A DNA stretch of 64,000 nt from Sphingomonas kaistensis (GTDB lineage: Bacteria > Pseudomonadota > Alphaproteobacteria > Sphingomonadales > Sphingomonadaceae). This document shows positions 18,402 to 29,218 of the stretch, piece after piece (within the stretch, counting starts at the first letter, position 1; every line of letters begins with the position of its first letter). Both the position numbers and the translations under genes were made by a program. The DNA lies in NCBI RefSeq assembly GCF_011927725.1, contig NZ_JAATJC010000001.1:1991001-2055000 (forward strand). Direction: 5' to 3'. A model generated the notes under the pieces. The model saw only the letters and a list, made by a program, of their open reading frames with translations, was not told where the DNA came from and ran no database searches.

Positions 18402-20330
18402 ATGAATTCGCGCCCTGACACCCCGCTCCTCGACACGATCCACTATCCGGCCGACATCCGGGCCCTCGACAAGAGCCAGCTGCCGCAGCTGTGCGAGGAA
18501 CTCCGCCAGGAGGTGATCTCGGCCGTTTCGGTTACCGGCGGCCACCTCGGCGCCGGCCTCGGCGTGGTCGAGCTGACCGTCGCCATCCATTATGTGTTCG
18601 ATACCCCCAGCGACAAGCTGGTGTGGGACGTCGGGCACCAATGCTACCCTCACAAGGTCGTCACCGGCCGCCGCGATCGCATCCGCACCCTGCGCATGGG
18701 CGGGGGCCTCAGCGGTTTCACCAAGCGCACCGAGAGCGAATATGACCCGTTCGGGGCGGCTCACAGCTCGACCAGCATTTCGGCTGCGCTCGGCTTCGCG
18801 GTTGCGTCCAAGCTGGAGGGCGCCAACCGCCGCGCCATCGCGGTGATCGGCGACGGCGCCGCCACCGCCGGCATGGCGTTCGAGGCGATGAACAATGCCG
18901 AGGCGGGCGGAAGCCGGCTGATCGTCATCCTCAACGATAACGACATGTCGATCGCGCCGCCGGTCGGCAACTTGCGCAACGCGCTCGCCCGGCTGGTGTC
19001 GAGCAACAAGTATCTCAGCCCCCGCAAGCTCGCCGCGCGCCTGGCGGGCCACCTGCCCAAGCCGATGCGCAACGCTGCCGAGCGGTTCGAGGAATATGCC
19101 CGCGGGATGATGACCGGCGGCACCCTGTTCGAGGAACTGGGCTTCTATTACGTCGGCCCGGTCGACGGCCACGACATCATCGGTCTGGTCGAAATCCTCG
19201 AGAACGTCCGCGACAGCGACCACGGCCCGATGCTGATCCATGCCGTCACTCAGAAGGGCAAGGGCTACGCCCCGGCCGAAAGCAGCGCCGACAAATATCA
19301 TGGCGTGGTGAAGTTCGACGTCATCACCGGCAAGCAGGAAAAGGGCCCCGGCGGCGGTCCGCCCGCCTACACCCGCGTGTTCGCCGACGCCCTGGTCGCC
19401 GAGGCCGACAAGGACGACAAGATCGTCGCCATCACCGCGGCCATGCCCGGCGGCACCGGCCTCGACGTGTTCGGCGCCGCGCATCCGACCAAGATGTTCG
19501 ACGTCGGCATCGCCGAGCAGCATGCGGTGACCTTCGCCGCCGGCCTCGCCGCCGAAGGCTTCCGCCCGTTCTGCGCCATCTATTCGACCTTCCTCCAGCG
19601 CGCCTACGACCAGGTCGTCCACGACGTCGCCATCCAGAACCTGCCCGTCCGCTTCGCGATGGACCGCGCGGGACTGGTCGGGGCCGACGGGGCCACCCAC
19701 GCCGGCTCGTTCGACCTCGCCTATCTCTGCACGCTGCCCAACTTCGTGGTGATGGCCGCGGCCGACGAGGTCGAGCTCACCCACATGGTCCACACCATGG
19801 CCAAGCACGACAGCGGCCCCATCGCGGTCCGCTATCCGCGCGGCAACGGCCGCGGCCTCCCCTTGCCAGCCGAGCCCCAGCTGCTCGAGATCGGCAAGGG
19901 CCGGGTGGTGCGCGAAGGCAAGACCGTCGCCATCCTCTCGCTCGGTACTCGCCTCGAAGAAGCCGAAAAGGCTGCCGAGCAGCTCGAGAGCATGGGGCTC
20001 AGCACCACCGTCGCCGACCTCCGCTTCGCCAAGCCGCTCGACGAAGCGCTGATCCGCAAACTCCTCACCACCCACGAAGTCGCGGTCACGATCGAGGAAG
20101 CGGCTGTCGGCGGCATGGGCGCTCACGTCCTTACGATGGCCAGCGACGAGGGCCTGATCGACGGGGGCCTCCGCCTCCGCACCATGCGCCTCCCCGACGC
20201 CTTCCAGGACCAGGACAATCCGACCAAGCAATATGACGAAGCCGGCCTCAACGCCCCGCATATCGTCGACACCGTCCTGAAGGCCCTGCGCCGCAACAGT
20301 GTCGGCGTGGAGAATGGGGCGCGGGCCTAA
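18402..20330 (+). CDS. dxs: 1-deoxy-D-xylulose-5-phosphate synthase
   Basis: Dxs condenses pyruvate and glyceraldehyde 3-phosphate with thiamine diphosphate, the first step of the MEP isoprenoid pathway, whose later enzyme IspDF is encoded near 60 kb. The 642-residue protein shows the ThDP motif [19 protein letters not shown] near 148-166, the [10 protein letters not shown] segment, and the catalytic-Glu/transketolase pyrimidine domain with [15 protein letters not shown] and [16 protein letters not shown]. Length is normal. It begins a run of five close-packed genes through ybjN. Confidence 0.98.
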   Translation: MNSRPDTPLLDTIHYPADIRALDKSQLPQLCEELRQEVISAVSVTGGHLGAGLGVVELTVAIHYVFDTPSDKLVWDVGHQCYPHKVVTGRRDRIRTLRMGGGLSGFTKRTESEYDPFGAAHSSTSISAALGFAVASKLEGANRRAIAVIGDGAATAGMAFEAMNNAEAGGSRLIVILNDNDMSIAPPVGNLRNALARLVSSNKYLSPRKLAARLAGHLPKPMRNAAERFEEYARGMMTGGTLFEELGFYYVGPVDGHDIIGLVEILENVRDSDHGPMLIHAVTQKGKGYAPAESSADKYHGVVKFDVITGKQEKGPGGGPPAYTRVFADALVAEADKDDKIVAITAAMPGGTGLDVFGAAHPTKMFDVGIAEQHAVTFAAGLAAEGFRPFCAIYSTFLQRAYDQVVHDVAIQNLPVRFAMDRAGLVGADGATHAGSFDLAYLCTLPNFVVMAAADEVELTHMVHTMAKHDSGPIAVRYPRGNGRGLPLPAEPQLLEIGKGRVVREGKTVAILSLGTRLEEAEKAAEQLESMGLSTTVADLRFAKPLDEALIRKLLTTHEVAVTIEEAAVGGMGAHVLTMASDEGLIDGGLRLRTMRLPDAFQDQDNPTKQYDEAGLNAPHIVDTVLKALRRNSVGVENGARA

Positions 20331-21093
20331 GCCATTGGCCAAGCAGCGCGTCGATCAGGCGCTCGTGGACCGCGGGCTGGTCGAGACGCGCAGCCGCGCG
20401 CAGGCCCTGATCATGGCCGGGCTCGTCTTCGCCGGGGAGCGCAAGGTCGCCAAGGCGGGCGAAACGATCGCCGCCGACGCCTCGCTCGACGTGCGCGGCA
20501 AGGACCATCCCTGGGTTTCCCGCGGCGGCCTGAAGCTGGTCGGCGGGCTCGACCATTTCGCCATCGACCCCGCGGGTGCCACCTGCCTCGATGTGGGCTC
20601 GTCGACCGGCGGCTTTACCGACGTGCTGCTCAGCCGCGGCGCCTCCAGGGTCTACGCCGTCGACGTCGGCACCAACCAGCTCGCCTGGAAGCTTCGCCAG
20701 GACCCGCGCGTGGTCGTGCTCGAACAGTTCAACGCCCGGCACCTGACCGCAGAACAGATCCCCGAGCCGATCGACCTCCTCGTCTGCGACGCCAGCTTCA
20801 TCGCGCTCCACAAGGTGCTCGACAAGGCGATCGATTTCGTGCGCGCCGACGGACATGCCCTGCTGCTGGTCAAGCCGCAGTTCGAGGCGGGCCGAAGCGA
20901 AGTGGGGAAGGGCGGGGTCGTCCGCGATCCCCTCATCCACGCCCGCGTCTGCGACGAGGCGGCGCAATGGATCACCAGCCGGGGTTGGCGCGTAATCGGG
21001 GTAATCGAAAGCCCGATCACCGGGCCCGAAGGCAATGTCGAATTCCTCCTCGCAGCTCGGAAGGAGCCTGAACGTGACCGCCCAAGCGACTGA
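20314..21093 (+). CDS. tlyA: TlyA family rRNA 2'-O-methyltransferase/hemolysin-like protein
   Basis: TlyA-family proteins pair an N-terminal S4 RNA-binding domain ([20 protein letters not shown]) with an FtsJ-like SAM methyltransferase domain; the SAM loop [16 protein letters not shown] is near residues 90-105. In mycobacteria TlyA methylates 16S and 23S rRNA; the hemolysin name is historical. The ATG at 20314 overlaps the end of dxs by 17 nt; a TTG at 20335 is an alternative start. The dxs-tlyA neighbourhood is common in bacteria. Confidence 0.9.
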   Translation: MGRGPKPLAKQRVDQALVDRGLVETRSRAQALIMAGLVFAGERKVAKAGETIAADASLDVRGKDHPWVSRGGLKLVGGLDHFAIDPAGATCLDVGSSTGGFTDVLLSRGASRVYAVDVGTNQLAWKLRQDPRVVVLEQFNARHLTAEQIPEPIDLLVCDASFIALHKVLDKAIDFVRADGHALLLVKPQFEAGRSEVGKGGVVRDPLIHARVCDEAAQWITSRGWRVIGVIESPITGPEGNVEFLLAARKEPERDRPSD

Positions 21094-21607
21094 ACGCAAA
21101 GCCTGGTGGAAGGTGGCGCTGGTGACCGTGCCCGTGATCGTGGTGCTCGGTAACCTGTCCGGCCTGCTGTCCAATTCGGGCTTCGGCAATCCGTGGTTCG
21201 ACGCGGTCCGCAAGCCGGGCTTCATGCCTCCGGGCTGGGTGTTCGGCGCGGCGTGGACCACCCTCTACACCCTGATGGGCCTGTCGGTGGCGATGGTTAT
21301 TTCCGCGCCCGATTCGTCCTGGCGCAGCCGCGGCCTCAGCTTTTTCTTCGCCCAGTTGATCCTCAACTACCTGTGGTCGCCGGTCTTTTTCGGCGCCGGT
21401 GCGATCGATTTCGGCTTCCTGATCATCATCGCCATGGCAGTCGCGCTGTGCCTCACCATCTCGCTGTTCTGGCGCGTGGAAAAGGTGGCGGCGTTGCTGC
21501 TTCTGCCCTATCTGGCGTGGCTGTGCCTGGCGACCGCGCTCAACTTCGAGATCGGCCGCCTCAATCCGGGCGCCGACCGGGCGCCATTGGGTATCACTGG
21601 GGGTTAA
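21074..21607 (+). CDS. tspO: TspO/MBR family membrane protein
   Basis: This 177-residue protein belongs to the TspO/peripheral benzodiazepine receptor family, five-helix membrane proteins that bind tetrapyrroles and sterols. The signature KPGFMPPGWVFGAAWTTLYTLMG and the C-terminal YLAWLCLATALNFEIGRLNPG (with the Trp and Asn-rich terminal helix) are visible. The GTG at 21074 follows AAGGAG by 7 nt, so it is chosen over the in-frame Met upstream. It overlaps the end of tlyA. Confidence 0.9.
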   Translation: MTAQATERKAWWKVALVTVPVIVVLGNLSGLLSNSGFGNPWFDAVRKPGFMPPGWVFGAAWTTLYTLMGLSVAMVISAPDSSWRSRGLSFFFAQLILNYLWSPVFFGAGAIDFGFLIIIAMAVALCLTISLFWRVEKVAALLLLPYLAWLCLATALNFEIGRLNPGADRAPLGITGG

Positions 21608-21610
21608 AAG

Positions 21611-21928
21611 ATGCAGTCTCAGAACCGCTTCTTCGAGGATTTCGTCAAGATCATGAACGGTGCCGCGGGCACCGTGGCCGGCATGACCCGTGAAGCGCAG
21701 GACGGCATGCGCGAGCGGGCCAAGGAATGGGTTGCCGGCATGGACTTCGTGTCGCGCGACGAGTTCGAAGCGGTAAAGGCGATGGCCGCCACCGCACGCG
21801 AGGAGGTCGAGGCGCTCAAGGCCGAGGTCGCCGCGCTCAAGGGCGGTAAGTTCGGTCGCAAGTCGCCCGAAGGCGACACCAAGGCTCCCCCGGTCGGAAC
21901 CACCGGCATCGAGACTCCGGAGGAGTGA
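21611..21928 (+). CDS. ubiK: UbiK/BMFP family ubiquinone-biosynthesis accessory protein
   Basis: This 105-residue protein matches the membrane fusogenic/UbiK family. It opens with QNRFFEDFVKIMNGAAGT, has a middle helical region, and contains the coiled-coil SRDEFEAVKAMAATAREEVEALKAEVAAL near 49-77 through which members trimerise. In Escherichia coli UbiK assists aerobic ubiquinone synthesis. It lies 3 nt after tspO and just before a YbjN-domain gene. Confidence 0.82.
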   Translation: MQSQNRFFEDFVKIMNGAAGTVAGMTREAQDGMRERAKEWVAGMDFVSRDEFEAVKAMAATAREEVEALKAEVAALKGGKFGRKSPEGDTKAPPVGTTGIETPEE

Positions 21929-21930
21929 GC

Positions 21931-22446
21931 TTGCCCGCCCGCGACGAGGACAATGCGACCGAGGAGCGCGACGACGGCGCTCCGATCGAGGTGCTCGAAG
22001 CCTATTTCGAAGCGCGCGGCTGGCCGTGCGAGCGCACCGGCGACGGCGAGATCGTCGCCTCCGCGCCCGGCAGCTGGGCCCAGTACGAATTGCGCGGCGT
22101 CTGGCGGCCCGAAGATCAGGTCCTCCAGTTCCTCGCCTTTCCCGACGTCAAGGTGTCCGCCGACAAGCGCGCCGCCATGTACGAGACATTGGGCCTGGTG
22201 AACGAGCAGCTCTGGCTCGGCCATTTCGAACTCTGGTCGTCGAGCGGCCTGATCGTCTTCCGCTACGCCGCGCTGGTCGACGGCGGCGACGATGGCCTCA
22301 GCTTCGAACAGGCCGAATCGCTCAGCGAAGCGGCGCTGGAGGAGTGCGAGCGCTTCTATCCGGTATTCCAGTTCGTCCTGTGGGGCGGCAAGAGCCCGAC
22401 CGAGGCGATCCAGGCCGCGCTGATCGAAACCGCCGGCGAGGCCTGA
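21931..22446 (+). CDS. YbjN domain-containing protein
   Basis: This roughly 171-residue acidic protein has the YbjN (type III secretion chaperone-like) fold: a helix around IEVLEAYFEARGWP, strands ending in QFLAFPDVKV, and the segment NEQLWLGHFELWSSSGLIVFRYAAL near 90-115. Members are predicted cytosolic regulators of unknown partner. A TTG at 21931 sits 7 nt after GGAGG and is preferred; a GTG at 21925 overlapping the ubiK stop is too close to that ribosome binding site. Confidence 0.82.
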   Translation: MPARDEDNATEERDDGAPIEVLEAYFEARGWPCERTGDGEIVASAPGSWAQYELRGVWRPEDQVLQFLAFPDVKVSADKRAAMYETLGLVNEQLWLGHFELWSSSGLIVFRYAALVDGGDDGLSFEQAESLSEAALEECERFYPVFQFVLWGGKSPTEAIQAALIETAGEA

Positions 22447-22589
22447 CCGATCGGGCTTGCAAAGTAGGATTTCGCCTGCTCGGCTTTCCTCGTCACCTGA
22501 CGAAGCACCGACTCGCGAAAGGGGCGGAAAACCGGCGATTTTACCCGGTCGCCCTATGTGAACTTCGAGAACTTCGCTCAAGGGTGATC

Positions 22590-23378
22590 ATGGCAACGAC
22601 CCTCTTCATTGGCTGCGGCAACATGGGTTCGGCGATGGTCGCCGGATGGCTGATGGCGGGCGAGGACCCGGCCAGCTTCACTGCCGTCCGCCCCAGCGGC
22701 ACGCCGGTCCCCGGGATCCGCACCGTCCGCTCGGTGGGCGAGGCCGACATGATCCCCGACCGCATCGTCCTCGGCTTCAAACCCCAGCAACTGCGCGACC
22801 TGGCCCCCGACGTCGCCCGCTGGGTCACCTCGCGCACCACGGTCATTTCGATGCTCGCCGGCGCCGACATGGCGACCCTGCAAGGCTATTTCCCCCGCGC
22901 CCGCGCCGTCGTCCGGGTCATGCCCAACCAGCCGGTCTCGGTCCGCCGCGGCGTCCTTCCGCTGCTGTGCTCCGATCCGGCGCTTCAGTCGGAACTTCAG
23001 CCCTGGTTCTCCATGCTCGGCTTCGCGCCCTGGTGCCTGTCCGAGGAAGAGTTCGGCGCGATCGGCTTCGTTGCCGGTTCCACCCCGGCCTATGTCGCCC
23101 GCTTCATCGCCGCCTTCGCCGCCGCTGGCGAGGGAAGGGGCCTCGACCCTGGCCTCGCGCTTACCGCGGCGCGTGAAGCGGTGCTCGGCTCGGCCTGGCT
23201 GGCGGCGAGCAGCGGGGAGCCGATGACTGAGCTCGCCCGCCGGGTGACCAGTCCCAACGGCACCACCGAGGCCGGCCTCAAGGTGCTCGACGCCGAACTG
23301 CATGGGCTGATCGATCGCACGCTGGCTGCAGCCACCGCCCGCTCGGCCGAACTTGCGGCGGAGACGCGCGGCTCCTAA
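22590..23378 (+). CDS. proC: Pyrroline-5-carboxylate reductase
   Basis: ProC reduces 1-pyrroline-5-carboxylate to proline with NAD(P)H. The 262-residue protein starts ATTLFIGCGNMGSAMVAGWL, the Rossmann motif, and ends with the family signature EAVLGSAWLAASSGEPMTELARRVTSPNGTTEAGL near 200-236. The ATG at 22590 is preferred over the GTG two codons upstream. It is followed 31 nt later by ilvE. Confidence 0.94.
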   Translation: MATTLFIGCGNMGSAMVAGWLMAGEDPASFTAVRPSGTPVPGIRTVRSVGEADMIPDRIVLGFKPQQLRDLAPDVARWVTSRTTVISMLAGADMATLQGYFPRARAVVRVMPNQPVSVRRGVLPLLCSDPALQSELQPWFSMLGFAPWCLSEEEFGAIGFVAGSTPAYVARFIAAFAAAGEGRGLDPGLALTAAREAVLGSAWLAASSGEPMTELARRVTSPNGTTEAGLKVLDAELHGLIDRTLAAATARSAELAAETRGS

Positions 23379-23409
23379 GCGGCTCCCAGGCAAACCCAAG
23401 GGGACACAC

Positions 23410-24282
23410 GTGAGCTTCGACGACCGCGACGGCTGGATCTGGTTCGACGGCAAGCTCGTCCCTTGGCGTGAGGCGAACGTCCACGTCCTGACCCATGCCC
23501 TCCACTATGCGTCGAGCGTGTTCGAGGGCCAGCGGGCCTATGGCGGCAAGATCTTCCGCCTGTCCGACCACAGCGCCCGGCTCCGTCGTTCCGCAGAATT
23601 GATCGGTTTCGAAGTCCCCTACAGCGTCGCCGAGATCGACGCGGCCTGCGAGGAAGTGCTGCGCGCCAACAACCTCGTCGATGCCTACATGCGCCCGGTC
23701 GCCTGGCGGGGGTCCGAGAGCATGGGCGTCAACCCGATCGGCACCCGGCCGCACCTCGCCATCGCCGCGTGGAACTGGGGCAAATATTACCCGCCCGAAA
23801 AGGCCGCCAAGGGCATCCGCCTCGACCTTGCCGAATGGCGTCGTCCCGCGCCCTATACCGCACCGACGCAAAGCAAGGCTGCGGGCCTCTACATGATCGC
23901 CAGCATGTCCAAGGCCAAGGCCGACGCCGGCGGCTTCGACGATGCGCTGATGATGGACTGGCGCGGCCAGGTGGCAGAGGCGACCGGCGCCAATGCTTTC
24001 TTCATCCGCGATGGCGTCATCCACACTCCGACGCCCGACTGCTTCCTCAATGGCATCACCCGCCAGACCTTAATCGATCTGGCGAAGCGCCGGGGGATCG
24101 AAGTGCAGGAGCGCGCGATCTGGCCGGAGGAGCTGGAGAGCTTCGAGGGCTTCTTCCTGACCGGCTCGGCCGCCGAAGTGACCTTTGTCCAGTCGGCGGG
24201 CCCGTGGCGGTTCGAGATCGGCTCGCTTCAGCAGCAGCTGGCAAAGGATTACGACGACCTGGTCAACGGCCGCCTCGACTAG
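23410..24282 (+). CDS. ilvE: Branched-chain amino acid aminotransferase
   Basis: IlvE transfers amino groups between glutamate and the keto acids of leucine, isoleucine and valine, using pyridoxal phosphate. This class IV aminotransferase of 290 residues shows HVLTHALHYASSVFEGQRAY near 25-44, the PLP lysine in the segment APTQSKAAGLYM, and EATGANAFFI followed by the class IV end signature TGSAAEVTFV. The GTG at 23410 follows AAGGGG and gives the normal N-terminus SFDDRDGWIWFDGKLV. Confidence 0.93.
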   Translation: MSFDDRDGWIWFDGKLVPWREANVHVLTHALHYASSVFEGQRAYGGKIFRLSDHSARLRRSAELIGFEVPYSVAEIDAACEEVLRANNLVDAYMRPVAWRGSESMGVNPIGTRPHLAIAAWNWGKYYPPEKAAKGIRLDLAEWRRPAPYTAPTQSKAAGLYMIASMSKAKADAGGFDDALMMDWRGQVAEATGANAFFIRDGVIHTPTPDCFLNGITRQTLIDLAKRRGIEVQERAIWPEELESFEGFFLTGSAAEVTFVQSAGPWRFEIGSLQQQLAKDYDDLVNGRLD

Positions 24283-24338
24283 GCGCTTGCCGTACCTCCT
24301 CGCCTCGCTAGAACCGCTGGCGAGGGGGAATTCTTGCC

Positions 24339-25931
24339 ATGGCCACAGCCGCCGGTTCAGCGGATGAATATGTCGTAGACCCGAAGCGCGACCGGCTGGT
24401 CATCACCGCCAGCGCGCTCGGAACCGTGTTCGAATGGTATGACTTCTTCGTCTACGGCATCCTCGCCGCGCTGCTTGGTCGCCTGTTCTTCCCTGCCGAC
24501 AATCCCACCGCCGCAACCCTTGCCAGCCTGGCCGCTTTCGGTGCCGGCTTCGGGGTAAGACCGCTCGGCGCGCTCTTGTTCGGCTGGTTCGGCGACCGCG
24601 TCGGCCGCAAATACACTTTCCTCATCACCATCAGCCTGATGGGCGGCGCGACGGCGGCCATCGGGTTCCTTCCGACGTACGAGAGCGCCGGCCTGCTCGC
24701 GCCGATCCTGCTGGTCAGCCTTCGTCTGCTCCAGGGTCTCGCGCTGGGCGGTGAATATGGCGGCGCAGCGATCTACGTCGCCGAGCACGCCCCGCCCACC
24801 AAGCGCGGTCAGTACACCAGCTGGATCCAGGTCAGCGTGGTCGGCGGCTTCCTCTTGAGCCTGGTCATGGTGCTCGCCTGTCGCGCCGCGCTGACGCCCG
24901 AGGAGTTCGATGCGTGGGGCTGGCGCATCCCGTTCCTCGCCAGCATCATCATGCTCGCCATCTCGCTCTACATCCGGATGAAGCTCAGCGAGAGCCCGGT
25001 GTTCAAGGCGATGAAGGAAGCCGGCACCACCAGCCGTAATCCCTTCAAGGACAGCCTGACCTATCCCGGCAATATCAAGCGGGTGCTGGTCGCCTTGTTC
25101 GGCGTCGCCGCGGGCCTGACGGTCATCTATTACACCAGCCAGTTCGGCACGCTCTACTTCCTGCAGGGCACGGCCCGCGTCGGCGAGACCGAGGCGCTGC
25201 TGTACATGGCCACCGGCGCCTCGCTCGCCGCGCCGCTCTACGTCGGCTTCGGAGCGTTGTCGGACAGGGTCGGGCGCAAGAAGATCCTGCTGATCGGCTA
25301 CGGCCTGACGCTGGTGCTGCTGTTTCCGCTGTTCCACCTGATGGCCGACGGCGCCAACCCGGCGCTGGCCCGCGCGACGCAGGCCAATCCGGTGACTCTG
25401 GAAATGCCCGCCGACTGCGATTTCAACGTCTTCGCGCCCAAGCATCGCACGCCCTGCGCCCAGGCGCTCAACTACCTATCCAAGCGCGGGGTCAGTTACG
25501 CCAAGGCGGATTCCGGGACGGTCGCCCTGAGGGTCGGCAATCAGCGGGTCGAGGGTTTCGACCAGGCCACCTACACTGCCACGCTGGCGGCCGCCGGCTA
25601 TCCGGACAAGGCCGACCCGGCCGAGAAGCAGCCATGGAAGATCATCCTGGCCGTGGCGGTCATGGTGGCGCTGTCGGCAATGACTTACGGCCAGGTCGCG
25701 GCGATCCTGGTGGAGATGTTCCCGGCACGCATCCGCTACACCTCGATGAGCGTGCCCTATCACATCGGATCAGGTTATTTCGGCGGTTTTCTGCCCTTGA
25801 TCAGCCAGTATATCGTGGTCCGCACCGGCGATGCCTACGCCGGTCTTTGGTACACGATCGCGGTGGTCGTGATGGCCTTCATCGTCAGCGCCATCTGGCT
25901 TCCGGAGACCCACCGCAAGCAACTCGACTGA
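24339..25931 (+). CDS. MFS transporter of the metabolite:H+ symporter (MHS) family
   Basis: This 530-residue 12-helix transporter has the MHS signatures: TVFEWYDFFVYGILAALLG at the first helix, the GDRVGRK loop between helices 2 and 3, and LQGLALGGEYGGAAIYVAEHAP in helix 4-5. MHS members move organic acids or osmolytes such as proline/betaine with protons. Between about residues 345 and 430 it carries a polar insert with two cysteines (near PADCDFN and RTPCAQ) that is longer than in ProP or KgtP and would lie outside. The substrate is not predictable. Confidence 0.88.
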   Translation: MATAAGSADEYVVDPKRDRLVITASALGTVFEWYDFFVYGILAALLGRLFFPADNPTAATLASLAAFGAGFGVRPLGALLFGWFGDRVGRKYTFLITISLMGGATAAIGFLPTYESAGLLAPILLVSLRLLQGLALGGEYGGAAIYVAEHAPPTKRGQYTSWIQVSVVGGFLLSLVMVLACRAALTPEEFDAWGWRIPFLASIIMLAISLYIRMKLSESPVFKAMKEAGTTSRNPFKDSLTYPGNIKRVLVALFGVAAGLTVIYYTSQFGTLYFLQGTARVGETEALLYMATGASLAAPLYVGFGALSDRVGRKKILLIGYGLTLVLLFPLFHLMADGANPALARATQANPVTLEMPADCDFNVFAPKHRTPCAQALNYLSKRGVSYAKADSGTVALRVGNQRVEGFDQATYTATLAAAGYPDKADPAEKQPWKIILAVAVMVALSAMTYGQVAAILVEMFPARIRYTSMSVPYHIGSGYFGGFLPLISQYIVVRTGDAYAGLWYTIAVVVMAFIVSAIWLPETHRKQLD

Positions 25932-25956
25932 GCCGGGCGGCAGCGCGAGGCAGAGG

Positions 25957-25985
25957 CTTCCCGAGCCGATTTACTTCGCTATAAG
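25957..25985 (+). promoter_or_regulatory. Possible promoter of tRNA-Gln
   Basis: A good -10 box TATAAG at 25980-25985 lies 12 nt before the tRNA 5' end. A CTTCCC at 25957-25962, 17 nt upstream, is a weak -35 candidate. Only the -10 and its placement support this. Confidence 0.4.
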
Positions 25986-25997
25986 CCGCCCGCGCAT

Positions 25998-26072
25998 TGG
26001 GGCGTCGCCAAGTGGTAAGGCACCGGTTTTTGGTACCGGCATTCGCAGGTTCGAATCCTGCCGCCCCAGCCA
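25998..26072 (+). tRNA. tRNA-Gln (anticodon TTG)
   Basis: A complete 75-nt cloverleaf is visible: acceptor TGGGGCG paired with CGCCCCA, D-arm GCCAAGTGGTAAGGC, anticodon stem CCGGT/ACCGG with loop TTTTGGT carrying anticodon TTG, and T-arm GCAGGTTCGAATCCTGC. The discriminator is G and the 3' CCA is encoded. The sequence is very like Escherichia coli tRNA-Gln. It lies between the MHS transporter and clpX, and the 207 nt after it before clpX hold no recognisable gene. Confidence 0.97.
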
Positions 26073-26279
26073 GCAGCCCTGAAAACGGGTCAAGTTGCTG
26101 GCGGACAAGGGGTTCCGGGCGTCGGGCCCTTGCCGGACCGTGACCCGGAAGCCATATCTCATCCACATCCTCGCTCTGGCGACGCAACGCGTTAAGCCTT
26201 CGGAGAGTTTGTATCCGGCAGACAAGCGGGCTAGGTTGCCCGTCCGGGCGCTGCGGTGCCTGGCGACACAAGGACGATT

Positions 26280-27548
<1,269 letters not shown>

Positions 27549-27561
27549 GGGAAGCGGCAGT

Positions 27562-27581
27562 GCCCCGGTGACAACCGGGGC
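27562..27581 (+). terminator. Hairpin after clpX
   Basis: A perfect 8-bp stem, GCCCCGGT and ACCGGGGC with a GACA loop, lies 14 nt after the clpX stop. No T-run follows, so termination may be weak or need Rho. Confidence 0.4.
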
Positions 27582-27669
27582 GCCGCGGTTGCACTTGCGC
27601 GCTCCTTCCGCTAAGCGCCTGCCCGTCCTCAAGTGACACACATCGATGAGCGCCTTTCGGGGCACGCTG

Positions 27670-27699
27670 GCCGGCGAGGTTTCGCCCGCCGGCGCATTT
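27670..27699 (+). terminator. Second hairpin in the clpX-ffh spacer
   Basis: A 7-bp stem GCCGGCG/CGCCGGC with a 10-nt loop is followed by GCATTTTCG, about 35 nt before ffh. It could be a weak terminator of clpX read-through or a leader structure of ffh. Confidence 0.35.
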
Positions 27700-27733
27700 T
27701 CGCTTTGCGCCCGTCGGTACCGGAGTTGTTTTG

Positions 27734-29191
27734 ATGTTCGAGACCCTGAGCGACCGCCTTGGCGGCGTGTTCGACAAGCTTCGCGGTCGCGGCGCCCTCA
27801 ACGAGGACGACGTCCGCGCCGCCATGCGCGAAGTCCGTGTCGCCTTGCTCGAGGCGGACGTCGCGCTGCCGGTCGCGCGCGACTTCGTTGAGACCGTCAC
27901 CAGCCGCGCGGTCGGCCAGGAAGTGCTGCGGTCGGTCACGCCGGGCCAGCAGGTCGTCAAGATCGTCAACGACGCGCTGGTCGAGATGCTCGGCGCCGAC
28001 AGCAGCGAACTCGACCTCAATGTCTCGCCGCCGGCGATCGTGATGATGGTCGGCCTGCAAGGCTCGGGCAAGACGACCTCGACGGCTAAGCTGGCCAAGC
28101 GGCTGTCGACAAAGGATCGCAAGAAGGTCCTGATGGCGTCGCTCGACGTCGCTCGTCCGGCCGCCCAGGAGCAGCTGGCCGTGCTGGGCCGCCAGGCCGG
28201 CGTCGACACGCTCCCGATCGTGCCCGGCCAGGCGCCGGTCGACATCGCACGCCGGGCGCTCCAGTCGGCCAGGCTGCAGGGCTATGACGTCCTGCTGCTC
28301 GACACCGCCGGCCGCCTGCACGTCGACGATGCGCTGATGGGCGAGATGAAGGCGGTGGCCGAGGTCAGCCGTCCGGCCGAGACCCTGCTGGTGGTCGACA
28401 GCCTGACCGGCCAGGACGCGGTCAACGTCGCCAAGGGCTTCTCCGACCAGATCGATCTCACCGGCGTTATCCTGACCCGCATGGACGGCGACGCCCGCGG
28501 CGGCGCGGCGCTCTCGATGCGCGCGGTCACCGGCAAGCCGATCAAGTTTGCCGGCACCGGCGAAGGCCTCGACGCGATCGAGCCGTTCCATCCCAGCCGT
28601 GTCGCGGGCCGGATCCTCGGCATGGGCGACGTCGTCAGCCTGGTCGAGCGCGCGGCCGAGACGATCAAGGTCGAGGATGCCGAAAAGCTCGCGGCCAAGA
28701 TGGCCAAGGGCAAGTTCGACCTCGACGACCTTCGCATGCAGCTCGACCAGATGAAGCGCATGGGCGGCCTCGGTGCGCTGGCCGGCATGATGCCCGGCAT
28801 GAAGGGCATGAAGGGCGCGATGGAGAAGGCGCAGGACACCAAGGCGCTGGTCCACCTCGAAGCCATGCTGTCGTCGATGACGGCCAAGGAGCGGGAAAAG
28901 CCGGCATTGATCAATGCCAAGCGCAAGATCCGCATCGCCAAGGGCAGCGGTCGCACCGTTCAGGACGTCAACAAGCTCCTGAAGATGCACCAGGAAATGG
29001 AAGGCGCGATGAAGCGCCTTAAGAAGATGGGCGGCCTCGGCAAGCTTGCGGCGCTGTTCGGCAAGGGCGGCATGGAAGGCGCGATGGGCGGCTTGCTGCC
29101 CGGCGCCGGTGCACCCGGCCTCCCGGGCCTGCCCGGCGGCTCCAACCCGTTCGGACTGCCTCCCGGCGGTCACAAATTCGGCAAGAAATAA
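27734..29191 (+). CDS. ffh: Signal recognition particle protein Ffh
   Basis: Ffh binds 4.5S RNA and signal sequences and targets membrane proteins to FtsY. The 485-residue protein has the N domain (to about 90), the GTPase G domain with MMVGLQGSGKTTSTAKLA and DTAGRLHVDDALM, and the methionine-rich M domain with LGALAGMMPGMKGMKG followed by the RNA-binding IRIAKGSGRT. The tail is Gly/Pro-rich. ATG at 27734 is preferred over the TTG one codon before. It starts the ffh-rpsP-rimM block. Confidence 0.98.
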   Translation: MFETLSDRLGGVFDKLRGRGALNEDDVRAAMREVRVALLEADVALPVARDFVETVTSRAVGQEVLRSVTPGQQVVKIVNDALVEMLGADSSELDLNVSPPAIVMMVGLQGSGKTTSTAKLAKRLSTKDRKKVLMASLDVARPAAQEQLAVLGRQAGVDTLPIVPGQAPVDIARRALQSARLQGYDVLLLDTAGRLHVDDALMGEMKAVAEVSRPAETLLVVDSLTGQDAVNVAKGFSDQIDLTGVILTRMDGDARGGAALSMRAVTGKPIKFAGTGEGLDAIEPFHPSRVAGRILGMGDVVSLVERAAETIKVEDAEKLAAKMAKGKFDLDDLRMQLDQMKRMGGLGALAGMMPGMKGMKGAMEKAQDTKALVHLEAMLSSMTAKEREKPALINAKRKIRIAKGSGRTVQDVNKLLKMHQEMEGAMKRLKKMGGLGKLAALFGKGGMEGAMGGLLPGAGAPGLPGLPGGSNPFGLPPGGHKFGKK

Positions 29192-29218
29192 CAAGTATCT
29201 AAGAGAAGGATTGAACAA

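Noticed and set aside
27646..27891. 81-codon plus-strand frame starting in the clpX-ffh spacer
   Set aside because: Most of it overlaps ffh in another frame and the composition is Arg-rich shadow type.
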